Shown piece by piece: positions 9,176 through 17,717 of a DNA stretch of 64,000 nucleotides (its first letter is position 1; each line of letters opens with the position of its first letter). The notes under the pieces are model-generated. The model was not told where the DNA came from. It saw only the letters and a program-made list of their open reading frames with translations, and did no database searches. Made by a program: the position numbers and the translations under genes. Origin of the DNA: Aureimonas sp. OT7 (GTDB taxonomy: Bacteria; Pseudomonadota; Alphaproteobacteria; Rhizobiales; Rhizobiaceae); NCBI RefSeq assembly GCF_014844055.1, contig NZ_CP062167.1:2579501-2643500 (forward strand). Direction: 5' to 3'.

Positions 9176-10699
9176 CTACTGCGTCAGCAGCGACTGGAAA
9201 TCCGCATCGAGCCTGCCCAGGGCGGCGTCGATATGGTTCTGCCGCTCGGCAACCCAGCTTTCCTGCCGGTCCAGCCGCGCCGTGGCTTCGTCCAGCATGC
9301 GCTTCATCTCCGCCGGCTGAGGCCCCCCGGACGTCGCGCGGCCCCGCACGATGGCGACCGGGTCCAGCGCGGCGCGGAACTCGGCTTCACTCAACGGCAG
9401 CTCCTGTGGGAAATCGGTGCCCTTGACCGTCTCTGTGTAGATGTCCCGTGCCTTCTGATAGGGAAAGTCCAGGGGCCCGATTCCTTCCGCCCGGGCATAG
9501 GTGACGATCTCGGACGCGACATGGTGGCCTTCCCGGAACGGCAAACCGTGGTCGCGCATCAGGATATCGGCGATCTCCTGCGAGGCGGTCCAGTCCGCGT
9601 TCAGCTCCTCCAGGGCGCGTTCGGGGCTGATCACCAATGCCTTCAAGACCTTGTCGAGATCGGCGAGGGTCTTTACGCCGGCCTCGACCATGGCTGAGTT
9701 TGCCTCGACATCCTTTGGATCGGGCATGCCAGGGGTAATGTTGTGGGCCTGGATCATCGGGCCGAGAGCCAGCGTGATGGCCGTCGACGCCTGGCTGCGG
9801 GTGTTGTTGAGCAGGCCGGGATTGCGCTTCTGCGGCATGGCGGACGAGACATAGGTGTTGCCCCCGCCCTCCTGCAGCAAAATCCATGGCCGCGTCTGCG
9901 CATACTGGGTCATCACGTCTTCGACGAAGTTGCCGCTGTGCAGGGCGATCGCGGTGACGATGGAACCGATCTCGACCGGTTGGTCCATGGAGGCGATCTG
10001 CGAGGCGTCGTAGGCATTGTCCACCACGCCGGCGAAGCCGAGATAATCGGCCATCCGCTGCCGGTTCAGCGGCCAGCCCGTGCCGTTCAGGACCGTCGTG
10101 CCCATGGCGGAGCGGTCCACCCGCGCGTAAGCCTCGCGGATCCGGTCCGCATCGCGCGCGAAGCCGGCCGCGTGTCCCAGAAGGTAATGGCCATAGCTGT
10201 TGGGCTGCGCCGCGACGCCGTTGGTGTAATTGGGAACGATCGTTTCGGCGTGCGTGGCCGCAAGATCGACCAGCGTGCGGGAGGTGGCGTTGAGCTGCGT
10301 GGCGAGTTCCAGCAGCCCGTCTCGGAGGATGGCCGCCCGGTAGGTGGCGTGCATGTCCTGGCTGGAGCGGCCGGCATGCAGCAGGGTCACCTCCACCCCG
10401 CCTTCATCGATGAGCAGCGGCTCGAAGGTGATGACGGTGGCCGGGCGCTTTGCTCCCGGCTCGTTGCCGGCCTTGATGACGCTGTCGATCGCCTTTGCGA
10501 TTGCCGGCGTCTTCGCCTTGTCGAGCAGGCCTTCCTGCGTGTTGATGACGGCCGTCGCCTTGTTGATCTGTCCCAGCCAGAAAAACTCGTCGCGCACGCC
10601 GTCCTGTGCCCAGGCGGGGCCGCACAGTATCGCGGCAAGCCCCGTCAAGCAGCCTAGTGCAGACAGGGGCCGCAGCCCCCGATCCCGAACTTCGACCAT
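9176..10699 (-). CDS. Exported argininosuccinate lyase-like protein
   Basis: This 507-residue protein carries the fumarase/aspartase superfamily signature SSAMPQKRNP at 285-294, which includes the serine loop, so it is a lyase homologue of argininosuccinate lyase type. It begins with a clear export signal: a short basic N-terminus, then a hydrophobic run ending at GPAWAQD around residue 31. The segment that in argininosuccinate lyase reads TH near the AQP motif is here NYTNGVAAQP, with N160 where the histidine is expected. A periplasmic location and altered active site argue against a role in arginine biosynthesis. The start has GGGAGGA at good spacing. The exonuclease gene upstream on the same strand ends 24 bases before it. 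Confidence 0.8.
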   Translation of the reverse strand: MVEVRDRGLRPLSALGCLTGLAAILCGPAWAQDGVRDEFFWLGQINKATAVINTQEGLLDKAKTPAIAKAIDSVIKAGNEPGAKRPATVITFEPLLIDEGGVEVTLLHAGRSSQDMHATYRAAILRDGLLELATQLNATSRTLVDLAATHAETIVPNYTNGVAAQPNSYGHYLLGHAAGFARDADRIREAYARVDRSAMGTTVLNGTGWPLNRQRMADYLGFAGVVDNAYDASQIASMDQPVEIGSIVTAIALHSGNFVEDVMTQYAQTRPWILLQEGGGNTYVSSAMPQKRNPGLLNNTRSQASTAITLALGPMIQAHNITPGMPDPKDVEANSAMVEAGVKTLADLDKVLKALVISPERALEELNADWTASQEIADILMRDHGLPFREGHHVASEIVTYARAEGIGPLDFPYQKARDIYTETVKGTDFPQELPLSEAEFRAALDPVAIVRGRATSGGPQPAEMKRMLDEATARLDRQESWVAERQNHIDAALGRLDADFQSLLTQ

Positions 10700-10723
10700 G
10701 ACTTCCTCCCATGATGCCGCGGT

Positions 10724-11632
10724 TCAGGCGGCCTTGAACCTGTCCAGCGCCGTCAGTGTGACGGTCACAGGGTCGGCTTCCTCGCGCCGGTAGATCTCCT
10801 GGCGCAGAAACGACAATTCCGCATCGTAGGCCGCCTCGTCGACCTCGACCCACCAGCATTTCGGGCGGCCGTCGCTGCCATCCGACCAGCGATAGCCGCG
10901 CCGTTTCAGGACATCCTTCAGGTCGAAGGGCGTATGTTCGGCATAGATGCGCCGGCGGGTCCGACCGCTCGATTCCAGGAGATGGGCGAAGGCGCTGCGC
11001 CCATCCGCCCCGGAAGGACGCGTCAGCACTTCCAGAAGCGCATGGCAATCATCCACCGCGCGATGGCCATCGTGGAACAGGCCGCACTGCGACAGAAGAT
11101 AGGACAGCTTGCTGCCTTCGAAACCGAGTTCGCGCCAGGGGATCTCGGCATGCGAGCACGCCCAGGCCTTGAATTCGAAGCAGGCGGACAGCCCCTCGCA
11201 GAAACGCCGGTCGAAGGCGGCATTATGCGCGATGACGAGGTCCGCCGTCTCTGCCAGCCGCTCCAGGGCGGCAAGGTCGATGCGCTGGCCCGCCACCATA
11301 GCATCGGTGATGCCCGTCAGTTGCGTGATCTCGGGCGGGATCGGCACGGAGGGCTGCTGCAGCCCGCCGAACACGCCGACGACATCGCCGATCGTGCCGT
11401 CGTCATCATAGGTGAAGGCAACGGCCCCCACCTCGATCACTTCGTCCATGCCATGGCGAAGGCCGGTCGTCTCGGTGTCGATCAGCAGCGCGACATGCGG
11501 AAACAGGCTTTCTTCGCGCGCCACCACGGGGCGCGGCACGAGCTTGCGCAAAATGCGGAACCGGCCCGTCGCCTCCAGCCGGCGCGCCATACGCTCCTCT
11601 TCGTCGAAGCTGAACAGATCGAGTTGGCCCAT
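10724..11632 (-). CDS. DnaQ-like 3'-5' exonuclease (DEDDh)
   Basis: A 302-residue cytoplasmic protein with an RNase T/DnaQ exonuclease domain at about 45-215. The DEDDh residues are visible: D52 and E54 (IDTETTGL), D in HNAAFDRRF near 142, and HxxxxD in HRAVDDCHALL near 195. It resembles the proofreading epsilon subunit of DNA polymerase III but has a longer C-terminal region (about 90 residues) containing RRIYAEHTPFDLKDVLKRRGYRW, found in stand-alone epsilon-like exonucleases of alphaproteobacteria. The start at MGQLDLFSF (11632) has AGGA upstream; an earlier ATG adds 13 residues without a ribosome site. It probably acts in DNA repair or RNA/DNA turnover. Confidence 0.88.
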   Translation of the reverse strand: MGQLDLFSFDEEERMARRLEATGRFRILRKLVPRPVVAREESLFPHVALLIDTETTGLRHGMDEVIEVGAVAFTYDDDGTIGDVVGVFGGLQQPSVPIPPEITQLTGITDAMVAGQRIDLAALERLAETADLVIAHNAAFDRRFCEGLSACFEFKAWACSHAEIPWRELGFEGSKLSYLLSQCGLFHDGHRAVDDCHALLEVLTRPSGADGRSAFAHLLESSGRTRRRIYAEHTPFDLKDVLKRRGYRWSDGSDGRPKCWWVEVDEAAYDAELSFLRQEIYRREEADPVTVTLTALDRFKAA

Positions 11633-11683
11633 GCGAAATTCCTGCGTGCGTCGAGTATCAACTACCCGCAAGGATGGTCTGCG

Positions 11684-13588
11684 TCAAAAACTGAGCTTCA
11701 CACCCGCAACCGCCACACGCCCCATGCCGCCATAGCCGTAGACATCCTCGTAGCGCTCGCCGAACAGGTTTTCGACACGGGCGAAGGCCTCCGCATGATC
11801 GTTGAAACGATACGATCCGGCGAGGTTCACCAGCGTATAGGGATCAAGCTCCACGCGTGACTGGTTGTAGAAGGCATCGAACGCGATATCCTGCTGTCCG
11901 CCGGTATAAAGGATGCCGAGGTTGAGCGCAGCCGCACCGTCCAGGAAGCTGTAGCCTATGTCGAGGCTCGCGACGTTTTCCGGACGGCGGGCCAGGGTGA
12001 CGCCGTCCGCGTCATCGCCGTCGAGGAACGTATAGGCCGCGCGCACGGTCAGCCCATCCAGAAGATAGGCCGTCACCCCAAGCTCGATGCCGTGGATCGT
12101 GGACGTACCGTCCAGGTTGATGGACGTCGTACCCGCTCCCTGGATCAGGTCGGTAATGCGCTGGTTGAAATAGGTTGCTTCGATCGACAGCGCATCGCGC
12201 AGGATCCACTGGTCCAAGCCGATGTCCCAGCCTTCCGCCTTTTCCGGCTTCAGGTCGGGGTTTCCGCGATAGGTGCCGTCATAGCCGAACAGTTCGAACA
12301 AGGAAGGGTTCTTGATACCCGTACCATAGGAGCCGCGCAGTTTCGTTCCGGTCCGCGACAGATCGTAGGCCGCGGTGCCCCGCCATGTGGTGGCATCGGC
12401 GAAACGCTCGTTCATGTCGTGGCGCACCGCCCCGGTCAGGAACAGCGCGTCCGCGATACCGAGTTGGTACTGGCCGACCAGCCCGCTCTGGCCGGTGGAG
12501 CGGTCGAAGCTGGAGTATGCACCGTCCACTTCGGCGGATTCTTCCTCGTGCTCGGCAAGGAAGGTCAGCGTATGGTCCAGGCGCGCGGCCTCCTGCGCCA
12601 GGAAGACGTTGGATTGATAGTCCACCTTGGTCCGGTCGCCGACATAATCGTCGGTGCGGGACCTATCGGTGAAGTAGCGCAGCGTCGAATGGCTGCGGCT
12701 GATGCCGGCGACGTGCTGCCAGCGCCCGTCCAGCGTATCCAGCCGGGCCTGCACACGTCCGTACATCTGCCGGCCGCGTGTCGCGGCGTCCGCATCGGCC
12801 GGCAGGCCGTCGGCGAACCCATCCGCGTCGGCCCGATGGTCCGTCACGCGGCCCACCATGTCGAACCGCAGGTCCTGCGTGGCATCGAAGCCGAGTTTGG
12901 CGAAGCCCGTGACGTTGTCATAACCGTCGCGCTCAAGGTTGCCGCGCCACTCGGACGCGCTCGAGGCGCCGTCCGTGCGGTAGCCGCCGAGGCTGCCGAA
13001 AAAGTCGGCGCCGCCCGAAGCGCCGCCGATGGACAGGAGGCCGCTGGCCGTGCCCATGCTACCACCTTCCAGGCGTGCCGAAGCGGACGTCCGGCCCTCG
13101 CCCTTGCGGGTGACGATGTTGACGACGCCGCCGATGGCGTCGGACCCGTAGAGCGCACTCTGCGGACCGCGCAGCACCTCGATCCGCTCCACATCGTCGG
13201 CAAGCATGTTGGCGAAATCGTACTCGCCGCCACTGGCGGGATCGTTCACCTCGATGCCGTCGATGAGCACGAGCGTCTGGTTGCCCTCGGCGCCGCGCAG
13301 CCGAACCTGGGTCAGGCCGCCCACCGTGCCCGTGCGGCTCAGGCCCACCCCCGGCACGCTCCGCAACGCGTCGGCCACGAAGCGCACCTGCCGCCGCTCC
13401 AGTTCGGCCCTGTCGATGACGGTGACGGCGCTGCCGACGGCGCGCGCCGGCGTCGACGTCCGGTTGGCCGTGACGATGACGGGGTCCAGCGCGATCGCCG
13501 CCGGCAGCAAACTGATCTGTGCGCTGGCGGCGGACGAAATGGCGATAAGAGCCGAGCCTGTCAGGCAGGCAGCAAGGCGGATGGACAA
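11684..13588 (-). CDS. btuB: TonB-dependent vitamin B12 (cobalamin) receptor
   Basis: A 634-residue outer-membrane beta-barrel receptor. After a signal peptide (residues 1-21, ending SAASAQ) comes a TonB-box-like PVIVTANR, a plug domain with LRGAEGNQTLVLIDG and VERIEVLRGPQSALYGSDA, and a barrel ending in the aromatic C-terminal residue of GVKLSF. The ribosome site GAGG six bases before TTG at 13588 decides the start; no ATG lies between it and the riboswitch, and the ATG at 13660 would fuse unrelated residues before the signal peptide. A cobalamin riboswitch and promoter sit directly upstream, so the gene should be repressed when B12 is abundant. No btuCDF genes are nearby. Confidence 0.9.
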   Translation of the reverse strand: MSIRLAACLTGSALIAISSAASAQISLLPAAIALDPVIVTANRTSTPARAVGSAVTVIDRAELERRQVRFVADALRSVPGVGLSRTGTVGGLTQVRLRGAEGNQTLVLIDGIEVNDPASGGEYDFANMLADDVERIEVLRGPQSALYGSDAIGGVVNIVTRKGEGRTSASARLEGGSMGTASGLLSIGGASGGADFFGSLGGYRTDGASSASEWRGNLERDGYDNVTGFAKLGFDATQDLRFDMVGRVTDHRADADGFADGLPADADAATRGRQMYGRVQARLDTLDGRWQHVAGISRSHSTLRYFTDRSRTDDYVGDRTKVDYQSNVFLAQEAARLDHTLTFLAEHEEESAEVDGAYSSFDRSTGQSGLVGQYQLGIADALFLTGAVRHDMNERFADATTWRGTAAYDLSRTGTKLRGSYGTGIKNPSLFELFGYDGTYRGNPDLKPEKAEGWDIGLDQWILRDALSIEATYFNQRITDLIQGAGTTSINLDGTSTIHGIELGVTAYLLDGLTVRAAYTFLDGDDADGVTLARRPENVASLDIGYSFLDGAAALNLGILYTGGQQDIAFDAFYNQSRVELDPYTLVNLAGSYRFNDHAEAFARVENLFGERYEDVYGYGGMGRVAVAGVKLSF

Positions 13589-13681
13589 GGCAACCTCGTT
13601 AACATCGTTTCCGGTTGCATCGAACGAGGTCCGGCCCTGTCGAGGCACCCCGCCCGACATGTTCGCGTGCAACCACGGCTG

Positions 13682-13850
13682 ACGGCAGGTCTCCTGGCTC
13701 GCGGGTCCTTCCGCCGTGCCGCCTTCCCGGGGGCGCTGGCCCCAGTGGCATAATGGCAAGGCAGTCTCCGCCTACAGTTGCGGGGGCAGCCGCAGCATGG
13801 CCGGATGGCGCACTGCGTTCCCTTTGAAGCCCTTTCGGGGCACCGTCGCG
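13682..13850 (-). ncRNA. Cobalamin (adenosylcobalamin) riboswitch controlling btuB
   Basis: On the minus strand the conserved blocks occur in order: GGTGCC near 13845, AAAGGGAA near 13824, GCTGCCCCCGCAACTGTA (13793-13776), CCACTGG, GGGAAGGC, and GAGCCAGGAGACCTGCC (13701-13685). This is the full cobalamin aptamer consensus with the B12-box. The switch starts a few bases after a candidate promoter and ends about 95 bases before the btuB start, leaving room for a ribosome-occluding expression platform. No terminator hairpin with a T-run is apparent after it, favouring translational control. Confidence 0.95.
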
Positions 13851-13854
13851 CGGC

Positions 13855-13883
13855 ACAATAGACACGGTACCGCGGCCTCACAA
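13855..13883 (-). promoter_or_regulatory. Candidate promoter of the riboswitch-btuB transcript
   Basis: The minus strand carries TTGTGA (-35) and TATTGT (-10) separated by exactly 17 bases. Transcription would begin around 13848, at the 5' boundary of the riboswitch aptamer, which supports the call although each hexamer matches consensus at only four positions. Confidence 0.5.
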
Positions 13884-13984
13884 GCATCCACAGGATAAGG
13901 GATGGCTGACTTTCTGGTTGTGCTGCCGCAACGCAACTGTAACAAGGAGATGAGGGGCCGGTCCGGTCAGCGCGGAGTGCAAGG

Positions 13985-15241
13985 ATGGCGCATAGTTTTC
14001 GGCAAGACCGTCCGACGGGGCGTGACGGACCGAGAATCCTGATCTACAGCCACGACACGTTCGGCCTTGGCCATCTTCGGCGTTGCCGCGCCATCGCCAA
14101 CCGGCTGGTCGGGTCGATGGATGACGCCTCAATCGTCATCATTTCCGGCTCTCCCATCATCGGCCGCTTCGACTTCGAGGACGGCGTCGATTACGTACGC
14201 GTGCCGGGCGTGGTCAAGCTGCCGAATGGCGGGTACACAACCTCCAATCTGCGCCTGTCGCTGGACGAGACCGTGCAGATCCGCCGCTCCGTCATCATGG
14301 CAACGGCGCGCAGCCTGAACCCCGACCTCCTGATCGTCGACAAGGAGCCCGCCGGCTTCCGCGACGAGTTGCTGCCGACGCTGGAGCACCTGAAGGCGAC
14401 AGGCGCGCGCATCGTGCTGGGCCTGCGCGACGTCCTGGACGATGCCGCAGTGATCGTGCCCGAATGGGAGCGCAAGGGCGCGACCGAGGCGCTTTCTGCC
14501 TTCTACGACAACGTCTGGGTCTACGGCCTTCCCGAGATCCACGAGCCGCTGGCGCCCTTTTCCCTGCCCGAGCGGCTGCAAAACGAAATCATCTATACCG
14601 GCTATCTCCGGCGCGACCTGCCCCAGGTCTCCGCGACGGCGGCCTACCCATCCATCACCTGCAAACCCTATGTGCTCGTTACGACGGGCGGTGGCGGCGA
14701 CGGCGAAGGGCTGATCGACTGGACCCTTTCGGCCTACGAGGCCGACCGGTCCCTGCCCCTTGGCGCGCTCATCGTCTTCGGCCCCTTCGTGCCGCCCGAT
14801 CAGCGTGCCGCCTTCATGGAGCGCGTGGCCCGCCTGCCCGACGTGGAAGCGATCACCTTCGATTCCAGAATCGAGCACCTCATCGCCAACTCCGAAGGCA
14901 TCATCGCCATGGGTGGCTACAACACGTTCTGCGAGATCCTGTCCTTCGACAAACGATCCGTGATCGTGCCGCGCCGCACGCCGCGCATGGAACAGACCAT
15001 CCGCGCCGAGCGGGCCGCCGAGCTGGGCCTCATCACGTGCCTGGACGGTGCCGGGCTGGAAGACGGCGCCCACCGCAACCCGCATTTGATGGCAGAAGCC
15101 ATCCGCGCCCTTCCCGGACGCCCGAAACCTTCGGAAAAGACCCTGCCAAGGCTGCTTGATGGACTGGATACAATCGACGCAACGGTGCGAGGCTGGTTCC
15201 CCAGCCCCTCGAAAGAAACGGCCCGAACCGCAAGCCGGTAG
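13985..15241 (+). CDS. MurG-like (GT28-type) glycosyltransferase
   Basis: A 418-residue predicted glycosyltransferase of the GT-B fold, COG4671 type. The N-terminal domain opens with ILIYSHDTFGLGHLRRCRAIAN (HDTFGLGH is the diagnostic loop), and the C-terminal donor-binding domain contains VLVTTGGGGDG near 230 and MGGYNTFCEIL near 310, the MurG-like nucleotide-sugar site. It should transfer a sugar from a nucleotide donor to an unknown acceptor in the cytoplasm. The ATG at 13985 has GGAG upstream. Its end overlaps the next glycosyltransferase gene by 83 bases, implying coupling. The N-terminal half of the fusion protein at 19055-20932 is a relative. Confidence 0.85.
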   Translation: MAHSFRQDRPTGRDGPRILIYSHDTFGLGHLRRCRAIANRLVGSMDDASIVIISGSPIIGRFDFEDGVDYVRVPGVVKLPNGGYTTSNLRLSLDETVQIRRSVIMATARSLNPDLLIVDKEPAGFRDELLPTLEHLKATGARIVLGLRDVLDDAAVIVPEWERKGATEALSAFYDNVWVYGLPEIHEPLAPFSLPERLQNEIIYTGYLRRDLPQVSATAAYPSITCKPYVLVTTGGGGDGEGLIDWTLSAYEADRSLPLGALIVFGPFVPPDQRAAFMERVARLPDVEAITFDSRIEHLIANSEGIIAMGGYNTFCEILSFDKRSVIVPRRTPRMEQTIRAERAAELGLITCLDGAGLEDGAHRNPHLMAEAIRALPGRPKPSEKTLPRLLDGLDTIDATVRGWFPSPSKETARTASR

Positions 15242-16490
15242 AATTGCCGTCGTCCTGAAGGGCTATCCCCGGCTTTCGGAAACCTTCATCGCACAGGAAA
15301 TCCTGGGGCTGGAGCAACTGGGCTTTTGTCTGGATATCTGGTCGTTGCGGCGCCCGACGGACCGTGCGCGCCACCCGATGCACGAGCAGATCGCGGCGCC
15401 TGTCTACTACCTGCCGGAATATCTGAAGGACGATCCGCTGCGCGTCCTGCGCGGCGTACTGGCGCTGCCACGCCAGAAGGGCCTTGGCCGCTTCGTCCGC
15501 ACGGCGCTTGCCGACCTGCGCCGAGATCCGAGCCCCAACCGGCTGCGGCGCATCGGCCAGGCGGCGGTTCTGGCTCGGGAACTATCGCCGCAGATCACGC
15601 AAATCTACGCGCATTTCCTGCACACGCCGGCTTCCGTCGCACGCTATGCGGCGCAGCTCCGGCAACTGCCCTTCAGCTTTTCCGCCCATGCCAAGGATAT
15701 CTGGACGACGCCGGACTGGGAAAAGCGCGAAAAGATCGCCGACAGCATCTGGGGAACCACCTGTACGCGGCAGGGCCACGACGAACTCGTGCGCCTGTCG
15801 CCGGGCGGCGACAAGAACCGCGTGCGCCTCGTCTATCATGGGCTGGACCTTCGTCGCTTTCCGGCACCGCCCGTCCGCGATGGCGGCGGAAACGGACGGG
15901 ACACCCCCGTCCGGCTGGTCAGCATCGGCCGCCTGGTGGCCAAGAAGGGTTATGACGATCTCCTGCAGGCGCTCGCCATGTTGCCCAGGGAGCTGGACTG
16001 GCGCCTGACGCAGATCGGTGGGGGCGATCTGGCGAAGCCGCTTGCCGAAACGGCGGAGCGGCTGGGCCTGGCCGGCCGGATCGACTGGTTGGGAGCGCGC
16101 CCCCAAGGGCAGGTCATCGAGGCGCTACGCGCGGCAGACCTGTTCGTGCTGGCGTGCCGCGAGGGCGACGGCGGAGACCGGGACGGCCTGCCCAACGTCT
16201 TGATGGAGGCGGCCACGCAGGGCCTGCCCATCCTGTCGACGGACTTTGCCGGCGTGCCTGAGTTCGTCACCGATGGTGTGGAGGGGCTGCTGGTGCCGCC
16301 TCGGGACCCGGCGGCGCTGGCCGAGGCGCTGGAGCGGCTGATCGGGCGGCCTGCGTTGCGACTGCAACTGGGGGCGGCGGCCCGTGCCCGTGTGACGGGC
16401 GACTTTTCCGCCGACGCCGGCATCGGCAGGATCGCCGCGCTTCTATCGCACGGCGATGTCGATCAGCGGGCGGAAACGCGGGTCAGATAG
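15159..16490 (+). CDS. Group 1 (GT4-type) glycosyltransferase
   Basis: A 443-residue GT-B glycosyltransferase. The acceptor half opens with AVVLKGYPRLSETFIAQEIL, a motif common in capsule and exopolysaccharide GT4 enzymes, and contains FSAHAKDIW near residue 180. The donor half has VSIGRLVAKKGYDDLL near 255 and the EX7E-containing EGDGGDRDGLPNVLMEA near 345. The start lies inside the preceding gene in another frame; TTG at 15156 directly precedes the ATG. The overlap suggests the first 25-30 residues (rich in Arg, Pro and Lys) may be a lineage-specific extension. It probably acts with the MurG-like enzyme on the same glycan. Confidence 0.9.
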   Translation: MDWIQSTQRCEAGSPAPRKKRPEPQAGRIAVVLKGYPRLSETFIAQEILGLEQLGFCLDIWSLRRPTDRARHPMHEQIAAPVYYLPEYLKDDPLRVLRGVLALPRQKGLGRFVRTALADLRRDPSPNRLRRIGQAAVLARELSPQITQIYAHFLHTPASVARYAAQLRQLPFSFSAHAKDIWTTPDWEKREKIADSIWGTTCTRQGHDELVRLSPGGDKNRVRLVYHGLDLRRFPAPPVRDGGGNGRDTPVRLVSIGRLVAKKGYDDLLQALAMLPRELDWRLTQIGGGDLAKPLAETAERLGLAGRIDWLGARPQGQVIEALRAADLFVLACREGDGGDRDGLPNVLMEAATQGLPILSTDFAGVPEFVTDGVEGLLVPPRDPAALAEALERLIGRPALRLQLGAAARARVTGDFSADAGIGRIAALLSHGDVDQRAETRVR

Positions 16491-16693
16491 GCTTCGGCCA
16501 GACGAGCATTCTCGCACTCGTCGGCGCGGTGGTGGCCCGCCACGCAGGAGGCGGTCACCTCGGCGCGCATCGGCTCGTTGGCCACCAGGCTGGCAACGCT
16601 TTCCGGAGGCGATTTGAGGAAGAGAAGGCACAGGACGCCCGCGCCGATCGCCAGGCGGCAGCCTGTTTTCATTACCGTTGCAGAACCAGTCAT
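16463..16693 (-). CDS. Small secreted or membrane-anchored hypothetical protein
   Basis: A 76-residue product that I do not recognise. It has a basic start and a hydrophobic run (CRLAIGAGVLCLLFL) at about 10-24, consistent with a signal peptide or a single membrane anchor, followed by a mostly polar tail with three cysteines including CVAGHHRADECENARL. The tail resembles short periplasmic proteins of unknown function in rhizobia. The ATG at 16693 lacks a strong ribosome site. The gene overlaps the 3' end of the convergent glycosyltransferase gene by 28 bases, so it could be spurious. Confidence 0.5.
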   Translation of the reverse strand: MTGSATVMKTGCRLAIGAGVLCLLFLKSPPESVASLVANEPMRAEVTASCVAGHHRADECENARLAEAYLTRVSAR

Positions 16694-16780
16694 CGTATCG
16701 TTTCGATCGCTCGGTGTTACTTGCGGCGGGCTATATGTCACCACTTTTTAACCATTGCAAGCCCCCGCGGCGACGGGGCC

Positions 16781-16815
16781 TTTCCGGGCCTGGTGCAGGC
16801 CCGGAAAGCGTTTTT
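16781..16815 (+). terminator. Rho-independent terminator
   Basis: An 11-bp perfect stem (TTTCCGGGCCT with its complement) with a five-base loop is followed by GCG and five T's, reading on the plus strand. It lies just before the 3' end of the minus-strand GST gene and about 290 bases beyond the plus-strand glycosyltransferase stop. It may end plus-strand transcripts before they run antisense into the GST gene. The same stem could also act on the minus strand, but without a T-run. Confidence 0.7.
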
Positions 16816-16817
16816 AA

Positions 16818-17690
16818 TCAAAGCTTTGCGCGTGCGACCAATACGGCGTCGATATCCGAGGCGGCATGCCTTTCCCGCAATCCCGGCCCTTTTTCGCCGT
16901 CATTGCTATTCACGATCCGGCCGCGCTGCACGCCGGGCCGCGCACCGACCTCATCCGTCCAGCGGCGCAGGTTGGTATAGGACTCCACACCCAGGAAACG
17001 GCCGGCCTTGTAGGCCTCGTTGTTCATCAGGGCGCCCAGCCACGGCCATGCCGCGATATCGGCGATGGTGTAGGAGTCGCCCCCCAGGTACCGCGCCTCG
17101 GCCAGCCGCCTGTCGGCGACATCCAGCAGCCGCTTGGTTTCCATGGCGTATCGGTTGATGGGGTATTCCTGCGGGAACGGTGCGTAAGCATAGAAATGGC
17201 CGAAGCCCCCACCGATGAACGGTGCCGAACCCTGCAGCCAGAACAGCCAGTTCAAAGCTTCCGTGCGCTCCGGGCCGGACGCCGGCAGAAACTTGCCGAA
17301 CCTGTCGGCAAGATGCAGCAGGATGGCACCGGACTCGAAAACGCGGACCGGTGTCTCGCTCGAGCAGTCCAGAAGCGCCGGAATCTTGGAGTTGGGGTTG
17401 ACCGCGACGAAGCCGCTCGAAAACTGGTCACCCTTGCCGATATCGATCATCCAGGCATCGTATTCGGCACCGCTTTCGCCGGCGGCCAGCAGCTCTTCCA
17501 GCATGATCCCGGCCTTCTGGCCGTTGGGCGTCGCAAGGGAGTAGAGCTGCATGGGATGGCTGCCGCGCGGAAGCTCCGCCTCGTGACGCGCGCCTGCGGT
17601 GGGGCGGTTGATGGACGACCAGCGCCCCGCGTCCCCGGCAGGTGGGCTCCACACCTCGGGCGGTGTATAATCGGCGTTTTCGTCGCTCAT
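16818..17690 (-). CDS. yghU: YghU-like glutathione S-transferase / disulfide-bond oxidoreductase
   Basis: A 290-residue cytosolic GST of the nu class. The thioredoxin-like domain contains LYSLATPNGQKAGIMLEEL near residue 50 and NPNSKIPALLD near 100, with the all-alpha domain after about 135 (ETKRLLDVADRRLAE). Family members reduce disulfides using two glutathiones and lack a classical catalytic Tyr/Cys. The length, including a 45-residue N-terminal extension, matches YghU. The gene lies 27 bases after the nucleotide-sugar dehydrogenase gene on the same strand and may be read from the same message, though its function is not obviously linked to glycan synthesis. Confidence 0.88.
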   Translation of the reverse strand: MSDENADYTPPEVWSPPAGDAGRWSSINRPTAGARHEAELPRGSHPMQLYSLATPNGQKAGIMLEELLAAGESGAEYDAWMIDIGKGDQFSSGFVAVNPNSKIPALLDCSSETPVRVFESGAILLHLADRFGKFLPASGPERTEALNWLFWLQGSAPFIGGGFGHFYAYAPFPQEYPINRYAMETKRLLDVADRRLAEARYLGGDSYTIADIAAWPWLGALMNNEAYKAGRFLGVESYTNLRRWTDEVGARPGVQRGRIVNSNDGEKGPGLRERHAASDIDAVLVARAKL

Positions 17691-17717
17691 TTCTTCTGTC
17701 CTTCCGTTCGTCGGTCT

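Noticed and set aside
13589..13681. ATG at 13660 as btuB start
   Set aside because: It lies close to the riboswitch end with no ribosome site and would put 24 non-hydrophobic residues before the signal peptide.
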